Below are positions 1 through 8,309 of a stretch of DNA of 35,087 nucleotides, piece after piece. The position numbers and the translations under genes were made by a program. A model generated the notes under the pieces. That model was given only the letters and a program-made list of their open reading frames with translations. It had not been told where the DNA came from and did no database searches. This DNA is from DATAXI01 sp036266845 (lineage in GTDB: Bacteria; Verrucomicrobiota; Verrucomicrobiia; Chthoniobacterales; Chthoniobacteraceae): contig DATAXI010000067.1 in assembly GCA_036266845.1 (NCBI GenBank), forward strand, positions 1 through 35,087. The letters are read 5' to 3'. Each line of letters begins with the position of its first letter. Position 1 is the stretch's first letter.

Positions 1-640
1 CCGTCGAGTTAATGACGTTATAGCCGCTCGATCCATACTCGCCCTGCCAGTTGCCCTGCGTCGTGCCGTCCGCCATGACGAAGGATGCCGTGCCCGCCGG
101 CGCCGCGGGTCCGCTTGCGGGCGGTCCGAAAAACAGCCCGCTGATGACCGCATCGGAATTTGCCAGAAGATTGGTAACCTGGAGCCGCACATGCCCGGTC
201 ACGTTCCAGACCAGGTACTGGCCATTCTCAAACGAAGAAAGCGTGCCGCTTGCCAGCACCTGTCCGCTGCCGGCATCGAGGATCGAAACCGCCTCCGAGC
301 GCGGACCAAACCCGTCCCAGTCCACCGCGTAGAGAGCCATGGAGTGGGGCTGTCCGTCCGTAAGGTTCACATCGACGGTAATGCTCGCGCCAGTGCCGCT
401 GGTTTGGCTGTACCAGCAGGAGGCGATTCGGTCATTCGCCACGGACGATTTCTGAAGGCCGCGCACATCCGGTGTGGACTCCGCCCACGGATGGTAACCT
501 TCCCCGCTTTGCGTCACCACGGCGTAGGAGGGGTAATTGCAATCGTCGCCGACGACATTGTATCCATCTCCACCATAGACGCCCTGCCAGTTACCGGCGG
601 TGGACAGGTCGCCGCGGATAAACGTCGCCGCCGCGGCAAC
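1..640 (-). repeat. Tandem 180-residue module in the secreted hydrolase (second copy cut by edge)
   Basis: The motif NWQGVYGGDGYNVV starts at residue 1061 (codon 592-590) and NWQGEYGSSGYNVI at residue 1241 (codon 52-50), a spacing of 180 residues. The first copy runs on into a jelly-roll-like stretch (LYAVDWDG, ASGTLSSFENGQYLVWNV). Only the beginning of the second copy is in the window, so further copies may follow. I recognise the motif from large secreted proteins but give it no function; a carbohydrate-binding or surface-anchoring role is a guess. Confidence 0.7.
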
Positions 641-3600
641 GCTGCCGGAGGCCAGCGGCGCGACCGTCAGTTGATTCACCGGTGACGTCGCAATATTGCC
701 AAAAGCATCGGTCGCCACGGCGAAGAGGGGAAAGTTTCCCGCCGGAAGATCGATCCAATCAAGCTGATACGGCGCCGCGGTCGTCCCGCCGAGCAAAAGA
801 TCCCCGCCATAGAATTCGACACTTTTGATGGGATTGCTCATCCCGATGGTATCGGTGGCCAGAATAAGATTTGAGGACGCGGAAACCTGCACCCCGCTTG
901 CCGGCGAGGTGATCGTGATAGCCGGGTAAAACTGTGTCGGCGGAATGACCTGGAGCGGCTGGCTGGCGCTGGACCAGGAGAGCTGGAGCGTGGCCGAGGG
1001 ATCCTGCTTTGAATACTCGACGACGATGCTGTAACGCGACCCGGCGCGCAGCGGGATGTTGCCGGAGTCGGTGCTCAGGCTATGCGGCGTCCAGTCGTTG
1101 ATCAGCTCCTGGCCATTCACCCAGAGGCGCACCGCGGCGTCGCTTTGGGTGGTAAAAGTGTAGGTCTGCGAGTAGAGCGGCTCGACCTCGCCGGACCATT
1201 GGGCCGAGAATGTATTCGGCGCAACGGAGGGATCCGGCGAGTTGGCCCCCCAGGAGAAGTTGATATTCTCATCCAGCCGGCTGAACAGCGGGTAACCCGT
1301 GAGATCGGGGTTCTGGAAGTATTCGCCCGTCAATCCGCGACCCGTGGAAACAAAGCTTCCCGAGATGGAAGCGGGTACGGCGACCGTAACGTTGACGGGG
1401 GCTGAGGTCGTGACATTGCCATTCGCGTCGGTCACCTGAACGGTGATCGCGTATTGCCCGGCCGGCGCATCGATCCACGTAAACGAGTGCTGTACGGAGG
1501 CGGTATCCTCGCCAATCAATGTGCCGTTTGCAAAATACTGGACGGACACAATCGGCGCGGCCACGGTGGAGATCACCCCGGCCGGAATCGTGATATCCGC
1601 CGGACCGCTATAGACCGTGTTGTCAGGGATTTGCACTGCCGCGATCAGCGGCGGGAGGGAGCCGGCGGAAAGCCCCGCCGCGCCACTCTGCGCGGAGGCG
1701 TTGTAAGCCTCGACCTCGCGAATCGCCACGGTCTGCGGGCCGGTCTGCCCCCCGGCGTTGACGATTGCCTGATTGGCGCCGCCGCCGAATGTCACGTTAT
1801 TGATCAGCAGCCGGATGTGCTGCGTCTGCACCGGCGGGAAGCTGTGCTGGAAGATATTGCGGTCGCTGAAAAAACTGTCCGCCGTGCAATCGACCTCCGG
1901 GCTGTAAACGGGAAAACTGTTGAGCGGCTCGGAGACGTGCTGGAGGGTGATCCAGTCGCCCTGGCCGGTCGCGTCGTATTGGAGGTCGTAATCGACGAGC
2001 GTGGAGGTGGTCTGCCATGGCACTCCCGCATACACGACCACGTGGTCCACGGTCTGGACGGACGGCAGATTCAATCCATAAGAATAGGGGAAGCCGTTCG
2101 GGATATTATCGGTCCACGGCTGGCTCGCCTCGTTCTGGTAATAATACCAATCCTCAAGGACGCCGTTAAACGTCTTGGAGATATCATTGGCGCCTCCGGT
2201 GGTGGTCCATGTCCCGGACGGCGTTGCGGTAACGCCATTTTCCAGGGCGAGATCCGGCCCCCAGTTATTCTGGACTACGCTCACCGTCTGGCCTGGCGCA
2301 AGCTCGACATAGACTGGAAGCTCCGGCACCGGGATCGTGACCTGCCCATTTACAACCGGCATGGGATACTGGAGGCCGAAGGGGCTGACATAATTGACCG
2401 AGCTTCCGCTGCTCACCGCCAGCGTGACCTGCCCGTCGGTGCTGCCCCAGCTCTGGAATGCGGCTACCGATTTTGCCGGGCCGCTGAACAGGCTGCCGAG
2501 GTACATGTGGTTGCCCGGCTGCCCGAAATCGAATGCCTGCTTGAATGTCGCGCCGAAAAGCTCTTCCGACCAGACCCGCATCAGGGGCGCCGCGGGATTG
2601 AGGCTGCCGTCAAAATTTTCCCAGAACATCGGGAAAGCCCAGTAGCTGATATTCCGGTCATACCAGAGATAGTTGTGCTCTTTCGGCACGCCGTATTGCT
2701 CGAACGCCATCATCTGGACCATCGTCCACCGGCCCTGCAGCCGCGGCTCGTAGGCGCCGTAACACGCGGCCATGTAACCCTGCTCGGTCTGCCAGACTTC
2801 CATGTTCTGGAGGCCGTACTGGGCCAGCAGCGTGTTGAGCCCGTTAAAGGATTGCTGCACCAGCCACGGATCGCCGTTCACATTATTGTAAGCGTGGAAG
2901 GACAACGCATCCATGTACTTCGCGCCGCCCGCGCCAAAGAACGCCTGCAGCCAGCCCAGCCCGTAGGGCCCGATGGTCACAATGGCCGGAGCCAGGACCT
3001 TCAGGTTCGGGTTGACTCCCTTGACCGTCTGGTAAAAGGGAATCAGCTCATTCGTGACAAAGCTGGCGCCATCGGTGGTGCTGTTGGGCTCGTTGCGTCC
3101 CTCCCAGTACTCCACCTGGCCCTGGAAGGTTTGCACCACCTTCTGCACGCCCGCGAGGTCCGAGGTGCCGTTGGGGAATGCGATCATCAACGGGCGCGGC
3201 CGCACCGAGTCCATCCCGAGATAAAAGAGGTTGTCGATGGTGATGAGCGCCTGGATGGTGGCAATATCTCCATCGGGATTCGATGCATCCTGGATTTGGT
3301 AGCGCTGCGGGCCCATGGCGGTGATGTCCCGCATCACCTCATCCTGGAGATATTGCGCCGGGGGATACTGGGAAGCCGATGGAACTTCCGGGAAATTGCT
3401 GTTATTGCGAAAAATACAAAACGTCGTTCCTGCCAGTATTTTCCCGTAAGGCGCTCCCTGGTCCTGTGTTCCGCATACGTAAACCTTGTACCAGCCGGGA
3501 AAGATGGCGTGGACATTGATGACGCTGCCGGTGACCGGTCCCTGGTCAATCAGGTTGCCGTAGTAATCGCGCACCTGGTAGGTGGCGGCGGGGCCACTTA

Positions 3601-3772
3601 GGGTAAGTTGAACCGGCTCACCCACATAGAATACATTATTGCGTTGCGCCGAGGTTATGGTGAGTTGATTCGCGGGCGCGGTGAATTCGAAGTTTTGCCC
3701 GGACGCATTCGAACGGCAGAACGCGATCAGCAAGATGGCAAGGACAACAACCTGTAGAGTTGGTTTTCTCAT
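1..3772 (-). CDS. Secreted modular glycoside-hydrolase-like protein (3' end outside window)
   Basis: The frame opens at an ATG ending at 3772, 3 nt after a GGGGG ribosome-site-like run, and stays open for 1257 residues to the window edge, so the C-terminus is missing. A signal peptide (MRKPTLQVVVLAILLIAF, cleavage near ASGQ) indicates export. Residues about 90-470 look like a clan GH-A TIM barrel: WEGRNEPN puts a candidate acid/base at Glu228, and VWQTEQGY a candidate nucleophile at Glu330, about 100 residues later as in that clan. Then follow a discoidin-like sandwich (about 540-690), an Ig-like domain (about 715-795), a PA14 domain (starts near GLTGEYF, residue 813), a second Ig-like domain (about 945-1035) and two copies of a module with NWQG..YG..GYNV. 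It probably binds and cleaves an external polysaccharide; the substrate is unknown. The neighbouring polymer-export genes fit a role in matrix turnover, which is inference. Confidence 0.85.
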   Translation of the reverse strand, partial: MRKPTLQVVVLAILLIAFCRSNASGQNFEFTAPANQLTITSAQRNNVFYVGEPVQLTLSGPAATYQVRDYYGNLIDQGPVTGSVINVHAIFPGWYKVYVCGTQDQGAPYGKILAGTTFCIFRNNSNFPEVPSASQYPPAQYLQDEVMRDITAMGPQRYQIQDASNPDGDIATIQALITIDNLFYLGMDSVRPRPLMIAFPNGTSDLAGVQKVVQTFQGQVEYWEGRNEPNSTTDGASFVTNELIPFYQTVKGVNPNLKVLAPAIVTIGPYGLGWLQAFFGAGGAKYMDALSFHAYNNVNGDPWLVQQSFNGLNTLLAQYGLQNMEVWQTEQGYMAACYGAYEPRLQGRWTMVQMMAFEQYGVPKEHNYLWYDRNISYWAFPMFWENFDGSLNPAAPLMRVWSEELFGATFKQAFDFGQPGNHMYLGSLFSGPAKSVAAFQSWGSTDGQVTLAVSSGSSVNYVSPFGLQYPMPVVNGQVTIPVPELPVYVELAPGQTVSVVQNNWGPDLALENGVTATPSGTWTTTGGANDISKTFNGVLEDWYYYQNEASQPWTDNIPNGFPYSYGLNLPSVQTVDHVVVYAGVPWQTTSTLVDYDLQYDATGQGDWITLQHVSEPLNSFPVYSPEVDCTADSFFSDRNIFQHSFPPVQTQHIRLLINNVTFGGGANQAIVNAGGQTGPQTVAIREVEAYNASAQSGAAGLSAGSLPPLIAAVQIPDNTVYSGPADITIPAGVISTVAAPIVSVQYFANGTLIGEDTASVQHSFTWIDAPAGQYAITVQVTDANGNVTTSAPVNVTVAVPASISGSFVSTGRGLTGEYFQNPDLTGYPLFSRLDENINFSWGANSPDPSVAPNTFSAQWSGEVEPLYSQTYTFTTQSDAAVRLWVNGQELINDWTPHSLSTDSGNIPLRAGSRYSIVVEYSKQDPSATLQLSWSSASQPLQVIPPTQFYPAITITSPASGVQVSASSNLILATDTIGMSNPIKSVEFYGGDLLLGGTTAAPYQLDWIDLPAGNFPLFAVATDAFGNIATSPVNQLTVAPLASGSVAAAATFIRGDLSTAGNWQGVYGGDGYNVVGDDCNYPSYAVVTQSGEGYHPWAESTPDVRGLQKSSVANDRIASCWYSQTSGTGASITVDVNLTDGQPHSMALYAVDWDGFGPRSEAVSILDAGSGQVLASGTLSSFENGQYLVWNVTGHVRLQVTNLLANSDAVISGLFFGPPASGPAAPAGTASFVMADGTTQGNWQGEYGSSGYNVINST

Positions 3773-3996
3773 AAACCCCCTTGCCCACAACCCAAGGTTT
3801 TTTCCGGGCCGGAATCTATCTTCGCGGCTGGGTTATGCAACCCATTTTCCGCGCTTTAAATAATTTCGGCACTCTGTAGATTCGAGCAGAAAGCGAGCCA
3901 CGGAGGTACGCGTCAACTTAAAGTTACAAAATACTGAGACGCGCAAAATATGAGCATTGACTTACCTGCCGCGGACACGCTTCTAACCCGGCGGAG

Positions 3997-5382
3997 ATGA
4001 GGCCGTTCCTGACTCGCTTTTTGGTGGAGACGCCGCGCTGGCTGTTTCTCGGCGCGCTGGTGTGCGCCCCCTGGGTCTATGGGACAACTCCCGCATGGGC
4101 GATTGCGCTGCTGGAGTGGCTGCTTGCCATCATCCTTCTCCTGTGGGCGGCCGGCTGCGCCCTGCGCCGGTTGCAGCCTGCGATTCATCCCGGCCTGTTC
4201 GCGAGCGTCGCGGCGCTGCTCGCCTACGGCTGGCTGATGGCTGCCAATCCTCATTTCCAGGTCACGGGTATCGACCGGTTTGTCCCGCGGAAATCGCTGT
4301 TCCCCTTTCTCCCTGGCACGGTGGATGGGACCACTTCCGTCCTGGCCATGGTGCGGATTACCTGCCTGCTGGGCATCCTCTGTTTTGTGTGCGATCTCTC
4401 GATGCGCCGGGCATGGCGGCGGCGCATCTGGTTCATCATGGGCCTGACGGGCGTTTCCCTTGTGCTGTTCGGCCTGTTGCAGAGCGCATTCGCGCGCCCC
4501 TTGCTCGTCTGGAAACGCGAGGATATGACGGTGCCTTACTTTGCCACCTATTATTACCACGGCAATGCGGGCGCCTTTATCAACCTTGTGCTGCCCTTTG
4601 TCGCGGGGCTTGCGATCATGCGGCTGCGCAAGCCGGAATCGCACATGGCGCGTGCGGTCTGGTTTCCCGGGGTATTTATCTGCGTGGCCGGCGCGTTCGT
4701 GAATGTTTCGCGTTCCGCGATGGTGATCACAGTGGCGATGTGCGTGGTCATGCTGGTGTGGCAGTTTCGCGCGCAGAGGCGCGATCAATTGCTGCCGCCG
4801 CGGCGTTTGCGAATCGCCTACGCGCTCCTGATGGTGGGCGCGATTGCGTGCCTCGTCGCTTTCTCAGGGTGGGAGCGTCCCGCGCAAAAATGGGCCGCGC
4901 TTCAGAGCCAGTTCAATCTTGCCAACAAGCGTCTCGTCTCGACGAAAGTCTGTTTGCGAATGCTCCCGGACGCGGGCTGGCATGGGTTTGGCCCCGGCAC
5001 GTTCTCGATTGTTTTCCCCCACTATACCAGCATTGATGCGGCGGCGATTCCCGGTATCTGGAAATACGCGCACGATGATTACCTGCAAACCTTGCTCGAG
5101 TGGGGCTGGCTGGGCGCGGCCGGCTGGGCTGTGGTCTTTGGCGGAGCCGCGGCGCAGCTCTACTTTCACCGCCGGATGCGGCGGAGGTTCAGCACCGGGG
5201 ACCGCGTTCTGCTATTTGCCGCCGGGCTGTCGCTATGCGGCGTCGCAGCGCATGCGACAGTGGATTTTCCGCTGCAGATCGCGTCGCTCCAGCTTTACAC
5301 GGCGGTTTGCCTCGGGCTCTGCTGGGGCATGCGGTATTGGTCCGTCCAGACGCCTGATCAGCCGCCGGAAACCGCTGTTTGA
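3997..5382 (+). CDS. O-antigen ligase / Wzy-type polysaccharide polymerase family membrane protein
   Basis: A 461-residue protein with about ten to twelve hydrophobic segments across its whole length. A large soluble loop in the second half contains FGPGTFSIVFPHYT and AHDDYLQTLLEWGWLG, the signature of the O-antigen ligase/Wzy_C family, which joins or polymerises lipid-linked glycan units on the periplasmic side of the inner membrane. The stop lies 16 nt from the stop of the convergent Wzc-like gene, placing it in the polysaccharide locus. The ATG at 3997 has GGAG directly against it, an unusually tight spacing, and overlaps by ATGA the end of a 16-codon frame (3950-4000), so translational coupling is possible. 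The region upstream to 3773 is about 220 nt, divergent from the secreted hydrolase; it shows an AT-rich patch and a GGGTT/AACCC dyad near 3831 but no confident promoter. Confidence 0.85.
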   Translation: MRPFLTRFLVETPRWLFLGALVCAPWVYGTTPAWAIALLEWLLAIILLLWAAGCALRRLQPAIHPGLFASVAALLAYGWLMAANPHFQVTGIDRFVPRKSLFPFLPGTVDGTTSVLAMVRITCLLGILCFVCDLSMRRAWRRRIWFIMGLTGVSLVLFGLLQSAFARPLLVWKREDMTVPYFATYYYHGNAGAFINLVLPFVAGLAIMRLRKPESHMARAVWFPGVFICVAGAFVNVSRSAMVITVAMCVVMLVWQFRAQRRDQLLPPRRLRIAYALLMVGAIACLVAFSGWERPAQKWAALQSQFNLANKRLVSTKVCLRMLPDAGWHGFGPGTFSIVFPHYTSIDAAAIPGIWKYAHDDYLQTLLEWGWLGAAGWAVVFGGAAAQLYFHRRMRRRFSTGDRVLLFAAGLSLCGVAAHATVDFPLQIASLQLYTAVCLGLCWGMRYWSVQTPDQPPETAV

Positions 5383-5398
5383 CCCGCGGGCGGGAAAG

Positions 5399-7603
5399 TC
5401 AGAATCGCGGACCTGCGCCGACCACCTCCGGGCCTACTCCGGAGCCAATCGGACGCGGCGCGTCCGGACGATGTCCGTTCGAGCCGTAAACCTCCGGCTC
5501 GCCGTACTTGCCCGGGTAATAACTGTACGCGCCCGCCATGCGCAGCGGCACCTGGTTCATGATGATGCCGGCCGGCTGGCTGCCCGCCTCTTTGATGAGC
5601 TTGAGAGCGCGCAGGATCCACTTGCGCGCCGTCTTGCCGGCGTGAAGCACGAGAACGGATTCCTGCGCGTGCTCGATGAGCAGAAGCGTATCGCTTACCG
5701 CCGTTACCGGAGCGGTGTCGATGACGATGCGCTCATATTTCTCGCCAAGCTTGCGGATGACCTCCGCCATATCCGTGCGGGCAAGCAGCTCCGCGGGGTT
5801 CGGCACCAGTTCGCCCGCCGGCATGACCCACAGGTTCTCGACATCGGTGGAGTGGATGGCGGCATCCAGCTCTATCTTGCGCGAGAGCACCTGGCCCAGG
5901 CCGGGAAGCTTCCTTTCATTCAGCAGGACCGTGCCGACCATCGGCGAGCGCAGATCGGCGTCGATGAGCAGCGTGCGCAATCCCTGTTGCGCGAGCGCGA
6001 TGGTGTAATTGATCGAGCAAAATGTTTTGCCCTCGCCCGCCAGCGCGCTCGTAAAGAGTACGATCTTGCGCCCGCGGCTCCTGCCGGCGAGGAAGAGCGA
6101 GGTGCGCAGCGAACGGAACGCTTCGGCGACCGGAGAGGAGGGGGCATCGACCAGCGCGCGGCTGCTTACTTTCAGCTTATTCTGCGGCTGGCGCGGGATG
6201 GCGGCCAGCGTGGTAAGGCCGAGCACTTCCTCCGCCTGATCCACCGTCTTCAGCGAGCTGTCCATGAGGTGCAGCCCCATGCTCAGCAGCAGCCCGAGGA
6301 AGATGCCGCCCGCCAGGCTGATGGCCAGCGTGCGGGATTTCCGGGCCTGGATCGGCTCGCCCGGCAGCAGCGCGGACTCGAAGAGATGGATGCCGGTCGA
6401 TTCCCCCCCGTTGGCCACCGTCGCCTGCTTGAGCCGGCTCAGGATGCCGTCGTAGAGCGCCTGGTCGGTATCCACATCCTGCTTGAGCACATCAGCCCGG
6501 ATATGATCGTAACCATAACTGGAGGTCACCTTCTCCTGCGTCTGCAACTCCTGCTGAAACTTCTGCTCCTGTAGCGTCGCGGATTCCAATGCGGCATGGA
6601 TGTTTGACGGCAACTTTATCAAATTGTCGTTCAGCAACTGCTGCTGCGCCGCCAGTTCCGTGCGCGCCTGGATCATCTTGGGATGTTTCTCCGTGTATTT
6701 GAGCTGCATCACCTGGATGGAAGATTGGATTTTATCGATCTGCGTCCGGATCGCGACGATCATGGGGTGAGTGGCCACGCTGGGAATCTCCAGCAGTGCT
6801 TCGGGATCGCCCACGTGCTTCTGGATTTCCTCATCCTCCCCCTCCAGCTTCACGCGCTGGTTATGGATGTCATTCAGTTCCGTAATCTTGTTCTGCAGCT
6901 CGCTGGCGACCGTATCCTGACCATCCACAAGTGAGCCGGAGTTCGTCTTGCTCAGATAATCCTGCAGCGCATTTTTCGATGCGCTCAGCTTCGCCGCCGC
7001 CTTGGCCGCCTCTTTCTCCAGATACTCGATGCTCACGTTGGCCGTATCCTCCTGCTGCTGCATCGCCTCCGTGATATAAGTCTTCGCGATCATATCGGCC
7101 AGTTGCTCCGCCATCACCGGGTTGCTGTGCGTCACCCCCACGTCGATGAGCCGCGTCCCCGGGCGGATGGTCACACGCGACATCCCAATGAGCGCCCACT
7201 CCGCCTCGTCCATGGAATGCTGCTTCCCGCCGGGCAGCGGCGGCAGGAAGTCGGGATTGCTTAACAGGTTGTTATCCTTGATGACCTCCTCGGCAAACGT
7301 CGGGCTCTTGAACCGCGCCAGCAAGGTCTGGCCCATCTCTTCGCCAATCGGATCCTTGTTGGTGTCCTGCATATCGGCGTACACCACGGCCTTCTGCGGC
7401 TGCGGGTCCACCTCCAGGACCGCCCCGGAATAATAAGTCAGCGGCGTATGGCGGATGTACGCCAGTCCGGCAAAGATGCCGATGAGCCCGCAGAGCGCAA
7501 TGAGCCACGCCTTCTCCCGGACGATGTATTGCAACTGTTCGAGATCCAGCGAGTTTGCCGGCTCGTCCAGTTTCAGGTCAGGGTGATGGATTTGTGGATT
7601 CAT
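5399..7603 (-). CDS. Wzc/GumC-type chain-length regulator fused to BY-type tyrosine kinase
   Basis: This 734-residue inner-membrane protein controls polymer length and export. It has a first membrane segment at about 33-50, a Wzz-type periplasmic region with long helical coiled coils (about 180-400), a second membrane segment at 424-446, and a cytoplasmic ATPase domain. That domain carries Walker A (SALAGEGKT, about 519-527), Walker A' (LLIDADLR, 545-552) and Walker B (RIVIDTAP, 625-632). The tail has a tyrosine cluster (Tyr693, 695, 696, 700, 706), the expected autophosphorylation site of bacterial tyrosine kinases. It is the last gene of the minus-strand export operon, 22 nt after the Wza-like gene. 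Both halves are fused in one chain, as in proteobacterial Wzc. No cognate phosphatase is seen in the window. Confidence 0.93.
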   Translation of the reverse strand: MNPQIHHPDLKLDEPANSLDLEQLQYIVREKAWLIALCGLIGIFAGLAYIRHTPLTYYSGAVLEVDPQPQKAVVYADMQDTNKDPIGEEMGQTLLARFKSPTFAEEVIKDNNLLSNPDFLPPLPGGKQHSMDEAEWALIGMSRVTIRPGTRLIDVGVTHSNPVMAEQLADMIAKTYITEAMQQQEDTANVSIEYLEKEAAKAAAKLSASKNALQDYLSKTNSGSLVDGQDTVASELQNKITELNDIHNQRVKLEGEDEEIQKHVGDPEALLEIPSVATHPMIVAIRTQIDKIQSSIQVMQLKYTEKHPKMIQARTELAAQQQLLNDNLIKLPSNIHAALESATLQEQKFQQELQTQEKVTSSYGYDHIRADVLKQDVDTDQALYDGILSRLKQATVANGGESTGIHLFESALLPGEPIQARKSRTLAISLAGGIFLGLLLSMGLHLMDSSLKTVDQAEEVLGLTTLAAIPRQPQNKLKVSSRALVDAPSSPVAEAFRSLRTSLFLAGRSRGRKIVLFTSALAGEGKTFCSINYTIALAQQGLRTLLIDADLRSPMVGTVLLNERKLPGLGQVLSRKIELDAAIHSTDVENLWVMPAGELVPNPAELLARTDMAEVIRKLGEKYERIVIDTAPVTAVSDTLLLIEHAQESVLVLHAGKTARKWILRALKLIKEAGSQPAGIIMNQVPLRMAGAYSYYPGKYGEPEVYGSNGHRPDAPRPIGSGVGPEVVGAGPRF

Positions 7604-7625
7604 GGCGCCGGTAAAAATAACTGCG

Positions 7626-8288
7626 TTAAAAAATCGCCTCGCCCACCATGATGGTATCTCCCGGCATGATCTCCGGGACTTCTTCCCCGGCGTATTTCAT
7701 GTTCAGGATTTTCTTGCCGTCCATCTTGATGACCGTTTCCCGGCCGGCCAGCAGCCGCTTGACCAGGATTCTCGACGGATTGGCGATCTTGGTGAAACCG
7801 CCCGCCATGCCGATCGCTTCGAGGAGGTCCACCTGCGTCTCATCGGGCATGTCATAAGTGCCGGGCTTGTTGACCTGGCCGAGAATGGTGAAATGCTCCT
7901 TCGAGTAAGCCAGGATATCGAACGATACCTGCGGCTTGAGAAGATACTCCCGGAGGAGTTGCTCCATGGTGGCCGTCGCCTCGGTGACGGTTTCGCCGCC
8001 GATCTTCGCGGTGCCCAGGAGCGGGAAAGCGATCTTTCCGTCCTTGTCCACGCGCGCCGTGGTCTCCAGGTCCTCCTCGCCAAATACCTTCACGTGCACG
8101 GTGTCCCGCGGCTTGATTTTGTAATTGAGCGCCGGCTCCGCGCTTGCGCCATCCCCCGCCGGGCTGGCCGCCGCCGATACAGCCGCCGCTGCGAGGGCGG
8201 GCGCATTGTTGCCCCGCGCCAGGGGGGCGCAGGCCATCGCAGCCGCGGTCCCGGCCACGATCACTCGGAAGATCTTTCGTACGTTCAT
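7626..8288 (-). CDS. Polysaccharide biosynthesis/export protein (Wza-like, SLBB domain)
   Basis: A 220-residue exported protein with a signal peptide ending near PLARGNNA, then a Poly_export domain (LNYKIKPRDTVHVKVFGEE, typical of the family's start) and an SLBB-type region (FTILGQVNKPGTYDMPDET). Wza-like proteins form the outer-membrane or periplasmic conduit for the polymer. It is shorter than E. coli Wza (about 380 residues) and has no obvious C-terminal membrane helix or lipobox, so the neighbouring barrel protein may provide the outer-membrane pore; that is inference. Two adjacent ATGs exist; I chose the second (8288) because GGGAG stands at a better distance from it. It lies between the barrel gene and the Wzc-like gene with gaps of about 20 nt. 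Confidence 0.88.
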   Translation of the reverse strand: MNVRKIFRVIVAGTAAAMACAPLARGNNAPALAAAAVSAAASPAGDGASAEPALNYKIKPRDTVHVKVFGEEDLETTARVDKDGKIAFPLLGTAKIGGETVTEATATMEQLLREYLLKPQVSFDILAYSKEHFTILGQVNKPGTYDMPDETQVDLLEAIGMAGGFTKIANPSRILVKRLLAGRETVIKMDGKKILNMKYAGEEVPEIMPGDTIMVGEAIF

Positions 8289-8309
8289 CATTACTCCCTT
8301 CGCACAGGT

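Noticed and set aside
1454..3601. Plus-strand open frame of 715 codons
   Set aside because: It lies opposite the secreted hydrolase gene, whose minus frame shows a signal peptide and domain motifs; the plus product is rich in Arg/His/Val and has no recognisable motif.
3950..4000. 16-codon frame overlapping the polymerase start (MSIDLPAADTLLTRRR)
   Set aside because: Could be a coupled leader, but it has no good ribosome site and is too short to support as a gene.
4844..6574. Plus-strand open frame of 576 codons
   Set aside because: Overlaps the polymerase gene in another frame and runs antisense to the Wzc-like gene; no family features.
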